DNA of 64,000 nt from Acanthococcus lagerstroemiae (taxonomy: Eukaryota; Arthropoda; Insecta; Hemiptera; Eriococcidae): NCBI GenBank assembly GCA_031841125.1, contig CM063114.1, positions 43,793,574-43,857,573 of the forward strand, given 5' to 3'. Shown here in pieces: positions 55,796 through 64,000 of the stretch; position 1 is the stretch's first letter; each line of letters begins with the position of its first letter. The position numbers and the translations under genes were made by a program. The notes beneath the pieces are model-generated. The model made no database searches, was not told the DNA's origin, and worked only from the letters and a program-made list of their open reading frames with translations.

Positions 55796-58700
55796 AAGAT
55801 GTTTCACAAACTCTATTGTTGTAAAGTCGGATCAAGATGGGACAAACAGTTGTCTCCAAAGACTATTCGGCCGATGAGCTAAATTTGCAAGAAAAATTAA
55901 ATACAGTTTCAGATTTCCAGACTTGATTAAACATCTTCAAAACTCTTCAAGACATTTTTAGCACTTTTCAAGACTTCTATAAGGCACTTGAAATGTTTAG
56001 ATTTTCTGAAATTCCGAACTCATCAACACGATCCGACGCCTCGAGATTTTTCAAAGATTCTTCAAATTCCTTGAGACATTAAAAATTTCTGTAAGATTTA
56101 CTGAGTTATTTTCTTATAACACCTGTCAACTGTTTCGAACTCTTTTAAACGTGTTTTGCAGCCTTTTTAACACTGATCCAGACAGGCTAAAAGTAGAGTA
56201 TTAATGTATGTTCTAGCGCAGTTACAGATTTCTCAATTTTTCATCACGTTAAAAAAAAAATCACCAAGTTTCCTCAGTAAAAATTTTTTTGTTATAAAAT
56301 TTTCCAATTTTTGTGTCAAATTTCCATGAATTTTCTATGTTTCTTAATTCCTTTAAGGATAGTCACAGATTTGTCCATTTTATCTTCATTTTTAATCATT
56401 TTTAAAAACATAAAAATTCGTCAAGTTTCAATACACAGGGTTAGGCGGTTTTCCTTCCGTCATGAGAAAACTAGTTTTTCGGGAAACCAGGTGCACGTTA
56501 TTTCGCCAGGCGAGCGGTCTCTTCGACAAGAATTTCATGGGAAATATTCGGGGAAAACTCAGATGGCTTTTAAAGAATTTTATCAAGAATCTTCAGGAAA
56601 AATTTTCTAAATCCGAAGAATTTCCTTGAAAATCTTCGGGAAAATTTTCCGGTAATTTTTAATGAACTGCATCGGAAATTTTCGGAAAACAACTCCGATA
56701 ATTTTCGAAGAATCTCATCGAAAATTTAAAAAAAAACCAATGTTTCCAAGAATGTTCATCAGCATTCTAAGAAATAATTTCCTGACAATTTTTGAAGAAG
56801 TTCAGAGAAACTCGCTGGTTTCTGTTGAGTTTCATTGAAAATCTCCTGGAAAAATGTTCGATAATCTCCAATGAATTTCATCGTAGGTAAATTTTTGGAA
56901 ATAATCTTGGATGATTTTTAAGCAATTTGGTTGTAAATATTCGGGGAAAATTTACAATAATTCGGAAATCTTTAGAAAAAATATCCATTGTTTTCCAAAA
57001 AATTTCATAAAAATTCTTTGAGAAAATTTCCTGATAATTTTTGGAGAATTTTATCGAAAGCATTCGAGGAATAACACCAAGAATTTTGAAAAATTGTATC
57101 GAAAATCTTCAGAAAAAACCTTCGATTATTTCCAAGGAATTTCATGAAAAATATTCCGGACGATTCCTTTGATTTTCAAAGATTATTTCTGAAGAACTTT
57201 ATTGAAAATATTAAGGGTAAATTTTCGATCGTTTTCAATGAATTTCATCGGACATCATTGAAAAACATTATCCGATGATTTCAGGAGAAATTTGTGGGAA
57301 ATTTTAGGAAAACTCTGCAATCATTCCAAAGGATTTCATCGGAAATCATTGAGAAGTACCTTCGATGATTCTTGAAGATTTTCTTCAGGAAGTACTTTCT
57401 TGAGAAATGTTGGAAATTTTTTCTAAAAATTTTCGATGCGGCTCTTCGGAAATTATCGGAGTTGTTTTCCAAAAATTTCCGATGCAATTCTTTAAAAATT
57501 ATCGGAAAATTTTCCTGAAGATTTTCAAGGAAATTCCTTGGAAAACACTGGACTTTTTTCTGAATATTTTCGATGAAATTCTCCGGAAATCATCACATTT
57601 TTTCTCCAAAATTTCTGATTAATTTTCTTCAGAAATCATTGGAGGTTTTCCCCGAACATGTTTGACGAAAATCTCTGAAAAGCATCAACATTTTTTCTAA
57701 GGATATGCTTCCAAAATTATCAGAGATACTTCTCGATGATTCTTGATAAAATCGTTTATAATCATTGGAGATCTTTCCCAAAATTTCTGACAAAATTTGC
57801 CTGAAATCATCGGAGATATTTCTCAATGATGTCCGATGAAATTCTTCGAAAAATATCGCAAATTTTTCCAGAATAGGAGATTTTTCCGAAGATTTTCGAT
57901 GAAATTCTTCGGAGATTAAGAAAATTTTTCTTGAAGATACTTGATAAAATTCTTCAAAAGCCATCGGAGTTTTTCCCGAGTATTTCCCATTAAATTCTTG
58001 TCGAAGAGACCGCTCGCTTGGCGAAACAACTTTTACACCTGGTTTCACGAAAAACTAGTTTTCCAAAACCGACTAATAATCCTGTAGAACATTTACCGAT
58101 TTTTAAACCAAAATCAGACTTTTTCTCAAAATGTTTTGTCAAGTCATTTCATAAGATTTTCAATTGTTTGCATCCCGTTTCTATAAATTGTCTACATTTT
58201 TTCAAATTTTTCAACCTCTTTAAATGGATGATGATTTCCTTCTGGCGCAGTTATAGATCCTCTATATTTTTTAAGTTTTTTGGCTTTTTTATGAAGATCT
58301 TCAGATCATATCAGAATAACGAGAGTACTCTGTTCCCAGATTAAAACTAACACACTAGTGGTTTTCTCAATTGTTCGCTCATTTTCCAACATGCTAAAAA
58401 ATTGTGGAATATTCTTCATGCGACCAAAAAGAGAAATGATGTTCTTACTCCTTGAAATAAATTAGGACAATTTGGTTTACCAAATGAAGTCGATAAGGTA
58501 GAAAGTTTATCCATGTCCACATCAGATGAAAGCCAGCCGATCAGGATTCATACAAATAGATAAGTAAACTTGAAAAACATAGACAATTTAAAAGTAACTT
58601 GACTTGACAAAAAATTTAGAGAAAACGGTCTGATTTTACTAGACGAATTCTTGAAATTCTTAAAAGTGATGAGAAGTTGACGAAAACATAACTTTTCTCG

Positions 58701-61199
58701 ATGAGAAACTGAGAAAAAATGATCTATTTTTGCTTCGAAAATGGATAAATTTTTACTATGGAATCCGGTTAATTTTTTAGATTTTTAAAAATAATTAAAA
58801 ATGGACAAATAAGTGACTATCCGTAGAAGAATTATGAAACATGAAAAAAGATAGGAGACTCAAGGAAATTTGATAAAAAAATTATAAATTTTCAAAACTC
58901 AACTTGAAAAATTGAGAGAAAATTATTATTATTTTTTTTTTGAAAACAGATGAATTCTCACTGTGGAAACATCGTGAATTTTGGGGATTTTTAAAAGTGA
59001 TGAAAAGTTGAGGAAAAATTAAGAAATCTGTAACTGCACCAGAACATACATTAGTACTATACTGCGACGAACTCTTTGAAACTCTTAGGCTTTTTAAACC
59101 TCTGAAAACTTTTCAAAACTCTTCCAGACATTTTATTATCATCTCTGAGGATTTTTAAGACTCGTTTCAAGACTTCCAGGATTAATCGAGGCTTATGAAA
59201 ATAAGTTCAGACTTACACGTATTTAATATACTATTTGAAAATCATCCGGAAAAATTTAAGACTCTCCGAAACTCATCATAACGATTTTGCCAAACCTGCT
59301 CCAGCGCCTTCAAAACGTTTTGAGAATTTTTCCAGATAAGTATGACTGAAACTTGTTGGGGCTATTTTACGCTTCACTGAGACTGTTGAGAATTTAAGCT
59401 TTGTTACAGGCAGATGCAATACTATTTTTTAGATTCTTCAAAGCATCTCCTAACTTGTTTATGACTTTCAAATTTGTTCTAGGGTCTAGATGTAAATCGT
59501 ACAGAGGCTCAAATTTGTCCGAAGGGGTCTTAGAAAAGTCTTAGAGAGTCTTAAAGGGTCTAGTAATATTCCGTGGAAAAGTTTGGAAAGGTCTCTGGAG
59601 GGGGTAAAATAATACAACCCCGAAGAAGTTTTCTCGAAACGAATATGTACTCTGAAAGAGTCTAACAGAATTTAAAGAAGTATGGGGATCAATGGCCGTA
59701 TTTACACGCATAGGCAATATAGGCACGGGCCTAGGACGGCAGATTTTGGAAGGTGGCAAAATTTCGCATTTTTTTCTTAATCAATGTATTCATTAAAAAA
59801 ACAAAATAACGAATATCTAAGAAGGTGAACGAAAATCTGAAAGGAACGGCTATTTTTATTCTGCCTAGGGGTGCGAGAATGCTAAATCGGGCCTTACATA
59901 TGATAGACATGAGACTTGAGGCGTACCCGATATAAACATTACGGATAGCTACCTTCTCCTTCCCTGTTAATAAGATTTATAAATACAGCCTAAAAAATTC
60001 AATGAAAATAGACATGAGACTACATTGTTGATAAAGACATGAAAGCGAAGAGACAGATATATATCCCTTCCTCGAGCAGGCAGAAAATGTGAAGAATACC
60101 TATTTTATTGATCATCTTCGCAAGACTCAAAGAGTCTTGTAAAAGTCTCGAAAAATCTAAAAAAGTCTTTCGAACGTGGAATAAAATAATCCGAAATGAG
60201 TCAGAAAAAGCTTCATAGACAGTTTTGAATAATTCTGCAAGAGTCATGAAGAGTAAAATATATCTGACAGAATTTTAAAAAAAGTGTGGCGATACCCCTC
60301 CTCAATGGGGAGAGTACCTATTTTACTGATCATCTTAGCCAGTCTTAAAAGGTCGTGTGAAATTCTCGAAAAGTCTTAAAAGATCTTTATGGATAATAAT
60401 CCTACACAAGTTACAAGAAGTTTTAGAAATAGTCTTGAACTACTCTGAATGAGTCTTAAAAACTCAAATATACCCCCGTTCACCGAGTGAAGGCAAGTTA
60501 GCCACCTATTTAGAACGATTCATCCTAACTTTTCCCGGTTCTCCAGACCAATTTTACAAATTTTCCCTGGCATTTTTTCAGTTGGTATTGTACACAAGTA
60601 CAGGAAAAATCCGTAACTCCAAAACATTTGCTAAACAGGTGACGAAAAAACGAGTAACTCTTGATTCTCGACCAAAAATCAATGTTTTTGGTCGGAAATG
60701 ACGAAAATTAATATAAACTGGTATTTTACAAATTTATTATTATTTTTTTTTTAGAATTTCTTGACCAGCTTAACTCCGACAAATCAATTTTTTGTTTCTC
60801 CTGTACAATTTAGAAAAGTGAACCGACGAAATGGATTTACACAATGAAAAAATTACCTTCGCATTCAACCTCTCATTTGGAAAACGCAGAAGTTATTTTT
60901 CTCAATGATATTCCAAAATTTATGCTGCATCAGTAAAATTGGAAATCTTGAAAGTGTTTAAAAATATATGAAAATAATTCAGTTTTCAACATCTACTGTT
61001 TAAAGAAGGCGAGAAGGCGGCATTGGCTTGTAATTGTTACAATTATGGCCTGCAAGACTGATCTCGATGGCTTTTCTGGCCCCACTTCATCCCTGTCGCC
61101 GCAGAATAATTCGGACTTTAAAGCGTTTGTCCCGTTTTAATCCAACTTTGCAATAAATAAAAATAAAAAAAGTAGGGAAACCAACTGTGAAACACCCTG
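55796..61199. mobile_element. 5.4-kb foldback element (mirror of 13,331-18,759)
   Basis: Begins ACAAGATGTTTCACAAAC and ends TGTGAAACACCCTG, with the same unequal arms. Runs of A and T vary in length between the two arms and there are scattered substitutions. Confidence 0.75.
56528..57995. repeat. 45-46-bp minisatellite core (mirror of 16,555-18,020)
   Basis: Same unit words and internal orientation switch; nearly the same length as the left copy, so the array has not expanded or contracted appreciably between the two arms. Confidence 0.9.
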
Positions 61200-61203
61200 C
61201 ACG

Positions 61204-61557
61204 CAGAGACATACCTATAGAGGGGGAGCAATCCCTCCCCCCGCAGGAATTTTTCACTCAGCAGTTGGGAAAGTTTATACCATTCCACTCAGACAGAGTT
61301 CGAAAATCCTACAAGTCAAACGAGTTTGTTTTTTTCTTCTTCTCCTCGATACTTGAGAAGTTGGAAAAATCCAACAAGTCAAAGGTTTTTATTTTTCCTT
61401 TGATATTTGGGAATTTTGAGTTGAGTCAAATGGAAAAATTCAACAAGTCAAAAGGTTTCTTTTTACTTTGATATTGGGGAATTTTGAGTTGAGTCAGTTG
61501 AAACTTTCACAATTCCTCCCCCCCCCCCCCCAGGAAAAACTCTTCGGTACGTCCCTG
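61204..61557. mobile_element. hAT-type MITE (mirror of 12,961-13,326)
   Basis: CAGAGACATACCTATAG to CGGTACGTCCCTG; duplication CCTGCACG (61,196-61,203) and CTTGCACG (61,558-61,565). Confidence 0.88.
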
Positions 61558-63040
61558 CTTGCACGCATTTCCTGCATTCTACGTAAATACAAAAATGGCG
61601 GACAAGCGACTAGTTAGTGTCAATTACGCACATTTTTGGCATGAACAGTGAAACATCGAGAATGGCAACCATTTGATGGCCATTCGAATTTCAAAATGAA
61701 CACCGAATCCAATGAGCTGTAACCGTGAGTAACATATCCACCAGATGACTCAGTAAATTATTGACGGTGTTAATTCTCCGACGCACACATATATGATTCA
61801 TTCTTCGCAAATGTTTCACCTCTGTAGTTTGTACCGAAATATTAAATTGTTTACATCATTTATGCACAGGAGCAATTCGTCGCACTGTATTATTTTAATT
61901 ATTCGAATCTACGTATGCAATGCATGTCTGTGCATCGAAATTCATAAAAAAGTCTGGCACCTGTTACATTACTCCTGTGGCTAGTTTAAGTATATTATTT
62001 TTTATGTCAGAAAACTGAACTTTTCTTTTTGCTTTTCACATTAACGTACGTGTCGTCGTGGGAAGAAATAACTTTTTAAGTACGACATTAAACGCTAATT
62101 GAAACATTCTTAATTACTATGCACTATGTTGACGAGGTAAGACGAAGTACCAATCAAGGGATTCGTAAAGTGTAATCAACAAACGCTTGGATGACTAACT
62201 TTGTGGAACTTATTTTGAAAGCTTACTCAGTTAGAAAGCTACAAATTAAAAATAGTCAACACTTACTTTGGAAAGAAAGTCTTTGAAATTTCCCTCGGAT
62301 CACAGGGCAGTAGGGAAGAAAATGCTTCTTCCAGGAAGAAGTAAAATCATTAATGTTGTGAAAAACAAAGACGCCAAAAAAATTATTCCGGATGATAAAG
62401 TAAGGCAGGTAAAACTAACATTTAAAATATGATCTAAAAAGTTCGCATGTATGACGAAATTACTAAAATTCTGATCGAGATGGGGGAAAATTTTCGGAAA
62501 GCGATTTACAAGGAAGCAGCAGTGACAGCCTTTGTATAGCGTTGCTACACCCCAAAAAAGCTTGCTGCACCTCAGAAAAACGTTTGCTACACCTCAAAAA
62601 TGTTAATACGAAACATTTTATATTATATTCATTTTGGTCCTAGAGGTAATATGTTCCGAGATACTCACGTTTTTTTTTGTTTTTTTTTACAAAATCTCAA
62701 TATTACACATAACTTCAAGGTCAAAGCGGTATACGGGTTAATAACCTCAGACTGACCTCAAATTTTTTATGGCGAGTTTCTAGGTCCATTGGAACAAATT
62801 TCAGTGCGCACCTAATCGATTGGCGAAAACTTCTAAAATAAGGGACACGTGTCGCTAGAAACCAAAAAAAATTGTGGAAATAGAAACGAATTTGCTGGGA
62901 TGGTGCACAAAACCCTGAAAGAAAAATTTGAATTAATGGAACTGAGAAAAATTGCCAAGAAAATTGTACGAAAAGATCTATATAAGTTCCAAGAAAAAAG
63001 GGATTCGTGAAACAATTATGGCTACAGGCTCAATAAAGAG

Positions 63041-63246
63041 GGGTCTGGTTGGCCAAGTGGATAGCGCGCTGGTCTCGGAATCCGGAGGTCCCGGGTTCGA
63101 GCCCACGTAGCAACTCGCTTCATTTTGACCTAGGCCGGTTTTTCGGCAAGACAGGAAGAGGGCTAAGGCAGTCCAAATGGTCTTTGAAGCAATGCTCGAA
63201 AGGGCGGATTCCAAGGCTCGGGTTGGCAGCCAACTTAGAAAAGAGG
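63041..63246 (+). mobile_element. tRNA-derived SINE in the LINE (mirror of 11,151-11,356)
   Basis: The target duplication is clear here: AGGCTCAATAAAGA at 63,026-63,039 and AGGCTCAATGAAGA at 63,247-63,260. The A box reads TGGCCAAGTGG and the B box GGTTCGAGCC. Confidence 0.92.
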
Positions 63247-63673
63247 AGGCTCAATGAAGAAAGCAAGAAAGAAAGGCATGAAATGCCATAACCTCATTTT
63301 GGGAGTGAAAAATGAAAAAGGGAAACAAGAAGACACAGAAAGGCCAACAGTGGAAATCGTGACTAAATTTTACAAGAAGTTACACGCAGAAGACTTTGAA
63401 GAGAAACCAATCGACATAAAGGTAGTGTGGAATAAAAATGAGCCCCTCCCTTCGATTCTGTTAAAAGAAGTAAAATCTATTTTGGACCAACTAAACATAA
63501 ACAAAGCTAGGGATGGATGGACTGAATAACAGGTTTCTTAGGGTTTTCGCGGAGGAATTAACTGCACCACTAATCAAATTTTTCAATTGGATAATAGAAA
63601 AAAGGAAAATTATAAACCAATGGAGAGTGTCTGAAATCATTTTATTATTTAAAAAGTAGGACAAAGGAGATAT

Positions 63674-63748
63674 CGCCGGCTTCATGGCAGAACTCACCAA
63701 GTCCTATGTATTCACATAAGACTTGGTGAGTTCTGTCACGAAGCCGAC
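63674..63748. mobile_element. 75-bp hairpin insertion (mirror of 10,649-10,723)
   Basis: GCCGGCTTCATGGCAGAACT pairs with AGTTCTGTCACGAAGCCGAC; duplication GATAT at 63,669-63,673 and 63,749-63,753. Removing it and one duplicate restores KGDMNNYRP. Confidence 0.88.
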
Positions 63749-64000
63749 GATATGAATAACTACAGACCCATCAGTCTTACCTCCAATCTGCGTAACATTC
63801 TCAAAAATTAATAAAAAACCGCATCCATAACCAGCTGGACTGGAATCAAAGCCCAGAACAGATTCCGGAAAGGTAGGTCTACAATAGATCATATTTTTAT
63901 CATTATTCAACTGATAGAAAAAACAACCGAATATGGACTCTCTCTCCATCTCCTCTTCATAGATTTTCAAAAAGCGTTCGATTCAATATCCTTATCATAT

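Larger units (their letters stand above)
45137..64000. repeat. Right arm of the ~19-kb inverted repeat
   Basis: Reverse complement of 10,397-29,405 with a net 145 bp less sequence. The largest single difference is the absence of the 110 bp found at 12,127-12,236 on the left: here CTTTGGAAAGAAAGTC joins directly to TTTGAAATTTCCC near 62,282. About 30 bp near 46,445-46,475 are present here and missing on the left. It continues past the window edge. Only the elements below are listed again, to give positions. Confidence 0.97.
62200..64000 (+). pseudogene. LINE (mirror of 10,397-12,340), runs off the window
   Basis: Endonuclease remnant (NTYFGKKV near 62,255), lacking the 110 bp that on the left encode KLTWMPPDGET and neighbours; linker at 62,918-62,995; SINE; MKKARKKGMKCHNLILGV (63,254 onward); NNYRPISLTS (about 63,755); [12 protein letters not shown] and [13 protein letters not shown] (63,865-63,990). 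The window ends inside the RT domain. Confidence 0.85.

Overview
This is an AT-rich, repeat-dense stretch of an animal nuclear genome. Split genes with GT-AG introns, a GPI-anchored Ly6/uPAR-type protein, non-LTR retrotransposons, a Penelope-like element, tRNA-derived SINEs and many small DNA transposons point to an arthropod, most likely an insect. I cannot name the species. There is no bacterial operon, CRISPR array, rRNA or intact tRNA gene. Most open frames are chance frames in low-complexity DNA or broken transposon genes.

Layout. (1) 1-10,396: left flank with a ~180-bp tandem array, a two-copy tandem repeat, a candidate signal-peptide exon on the minus strand (5,993-6,053), and remains of two plus-strand LINEs (7,230-9,250). 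(2) 10,397-29,405: left arm of a very large inverted repeat. From the outside in it holds a minus-strand LINE interrupted by a SINE, a 75-bp hairpin and a hAT-type MITE (the MITE just outside the arm); a 5.4-kb non-coding foldback element with a 45-46-bp minisatellite core; small hAT-type elements; a CpG-rich possible promoter; another foldback; two more SINEs; a second minisatellite array; and an RT fragment. (3) 29,406-29,905: exactly 500 N. (4) 29,906-45,131: the only stretch not covered by the inverted repeat, holding a diverged tandem repeat family and the one convincing gene, a three-exon Ly6-domain gene (34,868-42,733, plus strand) whose 7.2-kb second intron is packed with transposons. 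(5) 45,137-64,000: right arm, the reverse complement of region 2, running off the window edge.

The dominant feature is the pair of ~19-kb arms. They are very similar but not identical; the clearest difference is a 110-bp indel in the LINE endonuclease region. The left arm stops exactly at the 500-N scaffold gap. I think the likeliest reading is that the left contig is the other haplotype of the right arm, placed in inverted orientation during scaffolding, rather than a true giant palindrome. The window alone cannot decide this. If it is an artefact, every feature listed in both arms is one locus seen twice.

The clearest biology is the Ly6 gene (10 cysteines, signal peptide, GPI tail, phase-1 introns, unusually long second loop) and the nested transposon record. 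Target-site duplications and restored reading frames date insertions relative to one another: hairpins in LINEs, a SINE in a LINE, a hAT-type element in a hAT-type element, and a hAT-type element in a Tc1-like element.
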